Positions 1 to 5,614 of a stretch of 5,614 bases of DNA are shown here, piece by piece (the stretch's first letter is position 1; every line of letters starts with the position of its first letter). Source of the DNA: an uncultured Planctomycetaceae bacterium (lineage in GTDB: Bacteria > Planctomycetota > Planctomycetia > Planctomycetales > Planctomycetaceae); NCBI GenBank assembly GCA_937975745.1, contig CALJUK010000350.1, forward strand, positions 1-5,614, written 5' to 3'. The notes under the pieces were generated by a model. It saw only the letters and a list, made by a program, of their open reading frames with translations, had not been told where the DNA came from and did not search any database. Made by a program: the position numbers and the translations under genes.

Positions 1-514
1 GGATTTGCCGACGGACGAATTCGCCAGATGCATTGCGATGAAAGATCGTCACCGCGATCCGGGTTTCCTTTTCGATCACGTGGTAGTTGGTCACGCAGTG
101 ACCACGACGGTCGAGAATAAAACCGGAGCCCAAGCCGGACGGAGTTTCGATCAGGACGACCGCTTCGCCGTACTTTCGGGTCAATTCGTTGATGCTGTCG
201 CTGGGGAGTCGGGCTGACGTGTAGAGTTCGCCTTCCCGCGTCTTGATTTCAGGCGTCGAGGTCTCTGCCGCAGGTTGACCCCGGTGTCGAATCCGATTGA
301 TGGGGACCTTGACGACATCGACGCCGATATCGACAAACAATTCGCGGTCCGTTTCCTTGAGAACATCTCCCTCGACAGCGTGCCCCGATGTCAGTTCGAT
401 CCGTTCGGCACGTGTCTGGGCGGGTGTCGCCAGGCCAAGCAGACCGACCGAAAATGCTACCAACGCGGACCATCGAACCAAACAGCGACTTTGCAACGCG
501 AGGGGATGATGCAT
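1..514 (-). CDS. Secreted trypsin-like (HtrA/S1C-type) serine protease, N-terminal part
   Basis: Partial gene: 171 residues from ATG at 514, then the frame runs off the left edge. Residues 1-36 look like a Sec signal peptide: basic start, hydrophobic run LVAFSVGLLGLA, likely cleavage after QTRA. Residues 37-78 form a short beta-rich module (RIELTSGHAVEGDVL, then ELFVDIGVDVVKVP). Residues 115-160 open a chymotrypsin-fold protease: YGEAVVLIET, GLGSGFIL (127-134) and CVTNYHVI (140-147), where His145 matches the catalytic histidine in the family's 'TN.HV' motif. The catalytic Asp and Ser and any PDZ domain would lie outside the window. The role inferred is cleavage or quality control of exported proteins. 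The ribosome site is weak (AGG about 9 nt before ATG); the start rests on the signal peptide. It lies 77 nt downstream of the cytochrome gene with no terminator seen between, so co-transcription is plausible. Protease assignment is strong; substrate unknown. Confidence 0.87.
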   Translation of the reverse strand, partial: MHHPLALQSRCLVRWSALVAFSVGLLGLATPAQTRAERIELTSGHAVEGDVLKETDRELFVDIGVDVVKVPINRIRHRGQPAAETSTPEIKTREGELYTSARLPSDSINELTRKYGEAVVLIETPSGLGSGFILDRRGHCVTNYHVIEKETRIAVTIFHRNASGEFVRRQI

Positions 515-591
515 CCGAGACAGCCTGCTGAAAGAGAATAACGACGGGGTGCGTGAGTGTTGTTGATGCGACAAGGCGGCCTGAATCGCTG

Positions 592-1734
592 TCATTCCGA
601 GAACCGGTATTCCGCGTGGCATTTGTCGCACGATTGCTGTACCGCGTTGAGTGAATCGCTGTACTTGGAGAAGTTCCCTTCATCGATTGCAGCGTTCATT
701 CCGACGGCACCGTCGATCATGACTTTGGCCAACTCCTGGTACGTCTTTTCGTCCGTCGAGCCGTAGCTCGGGTCGGTGATGATCATTCCCAGACCGGAGA
801 GAATCAGCGCTTCGTGGCGAGCCTTGTCTGCCTGACCTTTCAGTGCTTCCTCGGTCCCGGTGTTGGTTCGCAGCCATTTGAAACCGATTTCGATGCGTCG
901 CATCAGGTCGGCTTTGCTGACTGTCTCGCCGAAGTCAACTTGCGGAACTGGTTTCTCCAGGCCTGCCGGGACACTGCCGTTGAGAACCACTAATGCCTGT
1001 TCGAAGGGGACTTGCGCCGCCTCGAACGCTTTGCGACCACGTTCGGTGGCACCATCGGAAATCGCCACGCCCAGATCTCGGAGATAAGGGGCGTTTTCTT
1101 TCCAGCGGATGTCCCCCGGGTGGCGTCCCGCGACGGCAGCCATCGCCGCCAGAATGGCTCCGTTGAGTTGGACTTCCTGGAAGCGGGTGTTGTACTGGCC
1201 GACGCTTTGCAGACTGCCCGTCAACGCATTTCGCAAGTCCGCCACTTCGTCCGACAAAACACGGGCCGGCAACAATGTTGCCCAGTCCGCGGTCGGTCCA
1301 GCTTTTGGCATTGGTTCGGACATTGGAGCGGCCCCGCCCGTCGGAGTCCCCGGGGGGACCTCGGTCGTTGCCGCCATCGTTGCGCCGGTTGAGGTCGTGT
1401 TGCTGGCAACTGCCAGCGGGTCGTCGAACCAGACGTCGTACGGAATTTCGCCGATCCACTTTCGGCCGTCCGCGTCCACGTGAACCAGTTGTTGCCGTGA
1501 TTCGCTGTTCGAAGAGCGGGACGGGGCTGTCGTTTGTCCCGCCGCAGAGGCGCTTGCCGGATTCGCAGAGGCCGTCGCTGCCGGTGCCGTGCTTGAAGTC
1601 GTGGCAGCCGTCTCAGTCGGCGGCGGAGAGCCACCACCACATCCCCAAAGGAACGCCAGGCACGACAACGCTGGCAGAATTGTCACGCGCGAATCAGTAA
1701 CAGATTGCACTACGGCCTTCGTGATAGTTGCCAC
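592..1734 (-). CDS. Lipoprotein with C-terminal cytochrome c'-like haem-binding domain
   Basis: This is a 380-residue protein, taking GTG at 1734 as start. Residues 1-32 read as a lipoprotein signal: hydrophobic stretch ILPALSCLAFLWG, then Cys32 in a lipobox-like LWGC, followed by GGG. Residues 33-82 are a Ser/Thr/Ala/Pro-rich flexible linker. Residues 89-107 hold an ordered segment (DGRKWIGEIPYDVWFDDPL), followed by a second linker. From about 150 the protein is alpha-helical and ends in SCDKCHAEYRFSE, with C369, C372 and H373 forming a single CxxCH haem-c motif close to the C-terminus, the placement typical of cytochrome c'. Two helical stretches (about 192-253 and 308-373) resemble each other; only the second has CxxCH. 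It probably sits on the outer face of a membrane and binds one covalent haem, for electron transfer or gas/redox sensing; the exact role cannot be told. The protease gene follows on the same strand. Confidence 0.84.
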   Translation of the reverse strand: MATITKAVVQSVTDSRVTILPALSCLAFLWGCGGGSPPPTETAATTSSTAPAATASANPASASAAGQTTAPSRSSNSESRQQLVHVDADGRKWIGEIPYDVWFDDPLAVASNTTSTGATMAATTEVPPGTPTGGAAPMSEPMPKAGPTADWATLLPARVLSDEVADLRNALTGSLQSVGQYNTRFQEVQLNGAILAAMAAVAGRHPGDIRWKENAPYLRDLGVAISDGATERGRKAFEAAQVPFEQALVVLNGSVPAGLEKPVPQVDFGETVSKADLMRRIEIGFKWLRTNTGTEEALKGQADKARHEALILSGLGMIITDPSYGSTDEKTYQELAKVMIDGAVGMNAAIDEGNFSKYSDSLNAVQQSCDKCHAEYRFSE

Positions 1735-1741
1735 GCTGAAA

Positions 1742-1746
1742 CTCCT
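1742..1746 (-). promoter_or_regulatory. Shine-Dalgarno site deciding the GTG start at 1734
   Basis: On the minus strand AGGAG lies 7 nt before GTG at 1734-1732. The signal sequence and lipobox follow that GTG directly. The frame stays open to an ATG at 1923, but those extra 63 codons encode a low-hydrophobicity, Arg/Ser/Thr-rich stretch that would bury the lipoprotein signal. The GTG is therefore preferred. Confidence 0.8.
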
Positions 1747-2095
1747 GCCCTGTCGACGTATGGCGAGCGTACAATCTCGAATTGGACTTATTAACGAATG
1801 GAATTGGCATGCGGAACGGCGACCTGTCGTCACCGACCCTGAGAATCTTCCGGACGCAGTTGTTGAACTTGTCGGAAGTCCTGTTCCTGTGAGCATTATC
1901 GACGACCGTAACCGGTGAATCAATGCCGCCTGGAATTCGGGTTTGCGCTTCGGTCGATTCTGGTTAAACTCCCGCCGAGAATTGGGTTCCGCTTTCTTGC
2001 GGCCGGGTTCAAGTTGTCCCCTACGATGTCCCCCTCGAATCCCCCGACGCCTCGTCGTTCCGACCGACTGCGTTCTGCAGCCTGATTTTTCATAT

Positions 2096-2105
2096 TCGAA
2101 TTCGA
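2096..2105. repeat. 10-bp perfect palindrome, possible operator
   Basis: TCGAATTCGA reads the same on both strands. It contains overlapping copies of the hexamer ATTCGA/TCGAAT found repeatedly in this intergenic region, and lies 117 nt before the GlmU-like start codon. Regulator binding is inference only; a 10-bp palindrome can occur by chance. Confidence 0.3.
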
Positions 2106-2211
2106 CTGTGTCCTGACCTCACCGAGCAGCCGAGGCTGTCTGTTCATGGCGATTCGCTGACCGAATGACAGATTCCGGCGGACCTCCATTGCACCTTCGC
2201 CAGATTCGATT

Positions 2212-2215
2212 GGAG
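2212..2215 (+). promoter_or_regulatory. Shine-Dalgarno site for the GlmU-like gene
   Basis: GGAG lies 7 nt before the ATG at 2223, normal spacing. It supports this ATG, and the protein begins directly with the family's N-terminal beta strand (MPRIAFFDD). Confidence 0.75.
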
Positions 2216-2222
2216 CCAATGT

Positions 2223-3518
2223 ATGCCCCGCATCGCGTTCTTTGACGACGATGCCGCCCTGGGATTGGCGCCACTGACGCTCTTGCGGCCGACGTTTGAG
2301 TTGGTTTGCGGACAACACACGCTCCGGGAACGCGTCTTGTCGGACCTGTCAGTCGATCGCTGGCTGGCCTTTGTTCGGCCGGAATTGGAGGCCGTATATC
2401 AGGAACGGCACGAGTCGACGCCGGTAAATGATGTCCACGCATTGGCTACCGAACCGACATTATTGATCAACGGCCGCTGGCTTGCTTCGCACACTGCAAT
2501 CCAGAAGGTGGCCTCCGCGCCGCGGGACGAAGTGGGACTCATCGGCGGAGTCGTCACACATCTGTGGCTTGACCCTCTGGAAGCGAACGTTCTGGATCTG
2601 GATTCGTGGGATGTGGGTCTCGCGCAGGTTGCCCGACGTCGGCGAAGAGTTGTTGCATCGGGAAGTCTGGCGGTCCATCCCTGGGATCTCGTCAATCACA
2701 ATGCGACGCTGTTGCAGAGCGATTTTGCTGCCGGCGGCACTGACAACGATTGGACGCAACCGCCAGCACATGCGGCGGTGACCGGTCCGCCAGATGCCGT
2801 CCGGGTGCATCGGTCCGCCCGGATCGATCCGTTTGTTGTCTTTGACACGCATCAGGGGCCAGTCACAGTCGACGCAGACGCCTCGGTACAAGCCTTCACA
2901 CGGTTGGAAGGTCCCTGCTATGTCGGTCCCGGAAGTCAGTTGTTTCGAGCAAATGTGAGGGCCGGGACATCGATTGGCCCGGTGTGCCGGGTCGGAGGCG
3001 AAATTGAGTCTTCGATTATTCATGGTTTCGCCAACAAGTATCACGACGGCTTTCTCGGTCACAGCTACGTCTGCCCCTGGGTCAACCTGGGTGCCTTAAC
3101 GACGAACAGCGACCTGAAGAACGACTATTCCAACGTTCGCGTTCCGCTGGGAGGAATTCCGGTCGACAGTGGTCTGACGAAGGTGGGCTGCTTTATTGGT
3201 GACCACACGAAGACGGCGCTGGGGAGCCTGTTCAATACCGGCAGCACCATCGGTGTGATGTGCATGGTCTTGCCCGCAGGCGAACTGCTTCCCAAGCACA
3301 TCCCGTCATTCTCGCGAATTTGGCACGGTGAACTCGATACCGAGTTGGCCATCGATCAGTCACTCGACACAGCGGCGTACGTCATGCAGCGTCGCGGTCA
3401 TGAGCTTACGACGGCTCAGCGACGACTGCTGGTCGATCTGCATCGCATGACAGCGGACGAGCGGAAGCGAGCCGTCGACTTTCAGCAACAGGCTGCGGTT
3501 CGTAGGGTGGGGCAGTAA
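2223..3518 (+). CDS. GlmU-like sugar nucleotidyltransferase / left-handed beta-helix acyltransferase
   Basis: This 431-residue protein fits the 'alternative GlmU' family (NTP_transf_4-type N-domain plus hexapeptide-repeat C-domain) found in Bacteroidetes and planctomycetes. Family members are predicted to make UDP-N-acetylglucosamine or a related nucleotide sugar in the cytoplasm. Residues 1-38 carry the opening MPRIAFFDD and the family signature LRPTFELVCGQHTLRERV (21-38), which replaces the GxGTRM loop of classical GlmU. VHPWDLVNHN (151-160) is another family-like segment, ahead of the helix. Residues about 193-305 form a left-handed beta helix of imperfect hexapeptides, with the conserved stretch KYHDGFLGHSYV and NLGALTTNSDLKNDY (272-302), likely at the acyltransferase site. 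Residues 371-431 are a helical tail with RRGHELTTAQRRLLVDL. The length is normal. It stands alone on its strand and converges with the beta-helix gene. The exact sugar and whether both activities are present are not shown by the sequence. Confidence 0.86.
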   Translation: MPRIAFFDDDAALGLAPLTLLRPTFELVCGQHTLRERVLSDLSVDRWLAFVRPELEAVYQERHESTPVNDVHALATEPTLLINGRWLASHTAIQKVASAPRDEVGLIGGVVTHLWLDPLEANVLDLDSWDVGLAQVARRRRRVVASGSLAVHPWDLVNHNATLLQSDFAAGGTDNDWTQPPAHAAVTGPPDAVRVHRSARIDPFVVFDTHQGPVTVDADASVQAFTRLEGPCYVGPGSQLFRANVRAGTSIGPVCRVGGEIESSIIHGFANKYHDGFLGHSYVCPWVNLGALTTNSDLKNDYSNVRVPLGGIPVDSGLTKVGCFIGDHTKTALGSLFNTGSTIGVMCMVLPAGELLPKHIPSFSRIWHGELDTELAIDQSLDTAAYVMQRRGHELTTAQRRLLVDLHRMTADERKRAVDFQQQAAVRRVGQ

Positions 3519-3589
3519 TTCTGCGGCAGCGGATCGGACTCTCTCGCTGACGTCATTCGCGTGGCGTGCCGCCAGCTAGATGGTCTCCG

Positions 3590-5065
3590 CTATTTCTCCA
3601 GCCGTTCGACATTCCCCTGGCTGATGGCCGCATCACGCGAGATGTCGAGCGGGTCGCCCAGGAGATTGTCGGCGATCATATTGTCGCGGCCGCCATTGAC
3701 TCGGATTGCGAAGTCCGCGATGCGTGTCGGATCGTCATTGCGAATCAGGCAGTCAGAAACACGGACATCGCGCGGTTCGACCAGCAGAATCCCCCCGACT
3801 TGGTAGTTCAGCAACGTGCAGTTTGTGACATTCATTCGTCGGCAGGAATCGAGCAGGAGTGCCGCCGGAGTGGCCACCGAACCATTGATGTGCAGGGCGT
3901 TCAGCGTGCTGTCCGAGCAGTTGCGAAGGATGATACTGTTGGGGGAGAGATTGTCGCGGTACTGAGGGCTGCGATCGAGCAGATTGTTGGCGATAACCAG
4001 GTTGGAACAGTTTTCGGCCAGAATGTCGTGAGTGTGGCCCTGCCAGAGCGTGTTGCCAACGATTGTCACTCCGCGGGCATTGACCATGTGAATGTTAATG
4101 CTGACATCGCTGAGCACGTTATCGGCGATGGTCAGGTTTCCAACGCGCGTGTTGTCGTCGTGTGCACGGCCGATCAAGCGGATGTTGGCCGTTCCGTCGG
4201 GTTCCTTACTGTGTTGGATCGTGCAGCCGACAACGGCCGCCTCCATCACCAGGCCTTCGGTGCTGTCGAGTACGATGTTGGCCGCCGCCGGGAAGCCCAC
4301 CCCCATGTTGGCCTCCAGATCGCAACTGCCGATCTGCAGATTGCAGATTTCGCTTTCGCGGACGACGATGCCGCCACCGCGGTTGTAGCTGACGTGGCAG
4401 TTGGTCACATTGATCTGATGGAGGTTCAGACGTTCCAGCAGGATGCCGACGCCGCGATTTTCGTAGAAATGAGAATCCGAAATAATCACATTCCGGTTGC
4501 GCCCGGTCAGGCGAATACCGTGGAGCGCATGCCGCACGATCACCCTCGAGACGGTCAGCTGCATGGTCCCTTCGGCTACGATCCCCTCGGCGTAGGCAAA
4601 AGTGCCGACAATCTGCACTCCCTCAATACGAGGGCCGCTCTGTCGTTTCCAGACTTCGGGTTTTACGGTCTCGGGATCGGCTGTTCCCTGATGTGTGCCA
4701 ACGAAGTGGAAGGCAGCTCCATCACCTTCCATCAGAATTTGCGGGTTTCCATCCCCCTGGACGCTGGTTGGGCCGACCTTATCCAGATTGATGACAATCG
4801 GTCGTGTAAGTCGGTACTGGCCCCTCGGAATCTTGACGAGGCCGGATTTCGAGTCGACAGCCTTCTGAAACGCGTCGCTGTCGTCGGTTGTCCCGTCTCC
4901 TTTGGCACCAAAGTCCCGCACGGAGCGCGTGGCGGTCCCCGCGACCATCTGGGAGGCCTTCGATCTGGTTTCGTCCGCGATCGTGGCTGATGCCAGCCAA
5001 CGGACGGCGTCCGAGGCAATCAGGCCGAAACAGACGGCCAGACCAAGCGTTAGAAATCGTCGCAT
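3590..5065 (-). CDS. Secreted parallel beta-helix protein, pectate-lyase superfamily
   Basis: This is a 491-residue protein, starting at ATG 5065. Residues 1-30 are a Sec signal peptide: MRRF, hydrophobic LTLGLAVCFGLIAS, with cleavage plausible after LASA or TIA. Residues 48-70 carry VRDFGAKGDGTTDDSDAF, the entry motif of the pectate-lyase-3/GH28-like superfamily, and PRGQYRL follows at 80-86. From about 148 to 470 the chain is a ladder of short strands and Asn/Gly turns, such as NVIISDSHFYENRGVGI, VTNCHVSYNRGGGIVV and VTIVGNTLW, typical of right-handed beta-helix (NosD/pectate-lyase-like) folds. Such proteins bind or cleave acidic or sulfated polysaccharides, but I cannot identify catalytic residues, so enzyme activity is unproven. 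It ends 71 nt from the convergent GlmU-like gene; the receiver-domain gene lies 155 nt upstream on the same strand. A long open frame on the opposite strand is judged spurious. Confidence 0.85.
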   Translation of the reverse strand: MRRFLTLGLAVCFGLIASDAVRWLASATIADETRSKASQMVAGTATRSVRDFGAKGDGTTDDSDAFQKAVDSKSGLVKIPRGQYRLTRPIVINLDKVGPTSVQGDGNPQILMEGDGAAFHFVGTHQGTADPETVKPEVWKRQSGPRIEGVQIVGTFAYAEGIVAEGTMQLTVSRVIVRHALHGIRLTGRNRNVIISDSHFYENRGVGILLERLNLHQINVTNCHVSYNRGGGIVVRESEICNLQIGSCDLEANMGVGFPAAANIVLDSTEGLVMEAAVVGCTIQHSKEPDGTANIRLIGRAHDDNTRVGNLTIADNVLSDVSINIHMVNARGVTIVGNTLWQGHTHDILAENCSNLVIANNLLDRSPQYRDNLSPNSIILRNCSDSTLNALHINGSVATPAALLLDSCRRMNVTNCTLLNYQVGGILLVEPRDVRVSDCLIRNDDPTRIADFAIRVNGGRDNMIADNLLGDPLDISRDAAISQGNVERLEK

Positions 5066-5073
5066 GGTGTTGA

Positions 5074-5079
5074 CTCCTC
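5074..5079 (-). promoter_or_regulatory. Shine-Dalgarno site deciding the ATG start at 5065
   Basis: On the minus strand GAGGAG lies 8 nt before the ATG at 5065-5063. An in-frame ATG at 5101 would add 12 residues (MRWPRCLRGVNT) and would place this strong site inside the coding region. Starting at 5065 also puts MRRF directly ahead of the hydrophobic signal-peptide core. Confidence 0.8.
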
Positions 5080-5220
5080 GCAGGCAGCGCGGCCAGCGCA
5101 ATGGCTGCGCCTGAGAGATACACTTCTGGAGTGATGGAGATCCCCGCCTGCAGATGTCGTACTGGGGAATGAGGTGACGGTCCAGCGTGAAAAGACCATC
5201 TCAACGGAATGGAACGAGTT

Positions 5221-5607
5221 TTACCGTACCGCTGCCCGATTCTCCACATGCTCGTTGATTGTTTTGAGAAGTTTTTCCAGGCCGACTGGTTTGACCAGAT
5301 GGCTGTCGAACCCGGCCTGTCGTGAGTTGCGGCGGTCGCTGACCTTGCCGTAGCCAGAAACGGCAATCAATGCGATTCGCTCGCCACCCGGCGCACTGCG
5401 CACCGTCCGTGCCACCTCGAACCCGTCGCACAACGGCAGTCCGATGTCGATCAACGCGACATCGGGCTTTTCCTGCAGAATGCACTCGATCCCGGACGGA
5501 CCATCGCAGGCGATGGTGACTTCGTGGTCCAGCATCCGCAGCAACTCAGACAGCATTTCTCGTACATCGTCATTGTCGTCGACGATAACGCTCCGCAACG
5601 GACGCAT
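5221..5607 (-). CDS. CheY-like receiver domain: response regulator or end of a hybrid kinase
   Basis: 128 residues from ATG at 5607 make one complete receiver domain and nothing else. The acidic pair D10-D11 (VIVDDNDDV) would hold Mg2+, D54 (ALIDIGLP) is the expected phospho-acceptor, S84 (AVSGYG) takes the switch Thr/Ser place, and K106-P107 (LVKPVG) is the conserved lysine-proline. All key residues are present, so phosphorylation by a histidine kinase in the cytoplasm is expected. There is no output domain. Only 7 nt of sequence lie before the ATG, with no stop and no ribosome site visible, so the frame may continue out of the window. The sequence style (VDDN...LLRMLDHEV...DIGLPLCDG) resembles both stand-alone regulators and the C-terminal receivers of hybrid sensor kinases. 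The beta-helix gene follows on the same strand after 155 nt, not close enough to claim an operon. Confidence 0.82.
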   Translation of the reverse strand: MRPLRSVIVDDNDDVREMLSELLRMLDHEVTIACDGPSGIECILQEKPDVALIDIGLPLCDGFEVARTVRSAPGGERIALIAVSGYGKVSDRRNSRQAGFDSHLVKPVGLEKLLKTINEHVENRAAVR

Positions 5608-5614
5608 CGGTACA

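Larger units (their letters stand above)
1735..2222. other. Divergent intergenic region (488 nt), no gene supported
   Basis: This stretch separates the minus-strand cytochrome gene from the plus-strand GlmU-like gene, so it should carry promoters for both. No frame here has a convincing product: the open frames that cross it are Arg/Ser-rich and overlap real genes. I found no sigma-70-like -35/-10 pair strong enough to call on either strand. It does contain several copies of ATTCGA or its complement TCGAAT (1777, 2035, 2094, 2096, 2100, 2204), a 10-bp palindrome (2096-2105), a 5-bp inverted repeat ATTCG/CGAAT (2152-2166), a small CAGCC/GGCTG inverted repeat (2127-2138) and three C-tracts starting at 2017, 2029 and 2040. 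Confidence 0.6.

Noticed and set aside
249..683. A 144-codon minus-strand open frame spanning the end of the cytochrome gene and the protease start
   Set aside because: It is a different frame from both neighbours, Arg/Ser/Thr-rich, and overlaps the protease signal peptide and the cytochrome haem motif, which are clearly coding in their own frames.
1920..2318. A 132-codon minus-strand open frame in the divergent intergenic region
   Set aside because: It overlaps the first 96 nt of the GlmU-like gene, is Arg/Asn/Ser-rich with no hydrophobic or domain-like pattern, and has no convincing ribosome site.
3523..3572. Inverted repeat GCGGCA/TGCCGC between the convergent genes, as a possible terminator
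   Set aside because: The stem is only 6 bp with a loop of almost 40 nt and there is no T-run, so it does not support a shared terminator.
3566..4990. A 474-codon open frame on the plus strand opposite the beta-helix gene
   Set aside because: Its product is a Val/Ala/Asp-rich sequence with no recognisable domain, no signal and no clear ribosome site. The minus strand has a strong Shine-Dalgarno site, a signal peptide and a known superfamily motif. It is a GC-driven shadow of the repetitive beta-helix codons.
5096..5110. Hairpin GCGCA-5 nt-TGCGC in the leader of the beta-helix gene
   Set aside because: Only 5 bp, no extension of the stem and no T-run; too short to call as a riboswitch, attenuator or terminator.
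5066..5220. Search for a promoter between the receiver gene and the beta-helix gene
   Set aside because: No convincing -35/-10 pair on the minus strand; a TTGAGA is present but lacks a matching -10 at usual spacing.
1..5614. Possible mobile element, toxin-antitoxin, phage or defence system
   Set aside because: No transposase, integrase, terminal repeats, small gene pairs or defence-type domains were seen; all five genes have ordinary housekeeping, export or signalling features.

Overview
The window looks like chromosomal DNA from a planctomycete, or a close relative in the PVC group. This is inferred from protein styles, not from a database match. The clues are a lipoprotein with a C-terminal cytochrome c'-type haem motif, an HtrA-like protease with a small beta-rich module in front, a GlmU-like protein of the 'alternative' family, and a secreted pectate-lyase-superfamily beta-helix protein. 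The DNA is moderately GC-rich, with long spurious open frames opposite the real genes. I see no tRNA, rRNA, CRISPR array, insertion sequence or phage gene.

Layout. Positions 1-514 (minus) hold the start of a secreted trypsin-like serine protease that runs off the left edge. Positions 592-1734 (minus) hold a lipoprotein cytochrome c'-like protein. The protease follows it after 77 nt on the same strand, so the two may be co-transcribed and both act outside the cytoplasmic membrane. A 488-nt divergent intergenic region (1735-2222) follows; it is rich in the hexamer ATTCGA/TCGAAT. Positions 2223-3518 (plus) encode a two-domain GlmU-like nucleotidyltransferase/acyltransferase. It converges, 71 nt away, on a 491-residue secreted parallel beta-helix protein (3590-5065, minus). 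Upstream of that, on the same strand, is a receiver domain (5221-5607, minus) at the right edge. It is either a stand-alone response regulator or the C-terminus of a larger hybrid kinase.

How they work together. The genes do not form an obvious single pathway. The GlmU-like protein suggests nucleotide-sugar or cell-envelope precursor metabolism. The protease, cytochrome and beta-helix proteins are exported. Three start codons were set by clear Shine-Dalgarno sites; two of these lie inside longer open frames, giving shorter proteins than a longest-frame call would.

I do not see convincing evidence of a new multi-gene system. The points most worth checking are the internal duplication in the cytochrome c'-like protein, where only one copy keeps the haem motif; the N-terminal module of the protease; and the clustered ATTCGA motifs in the divergent promoter region.
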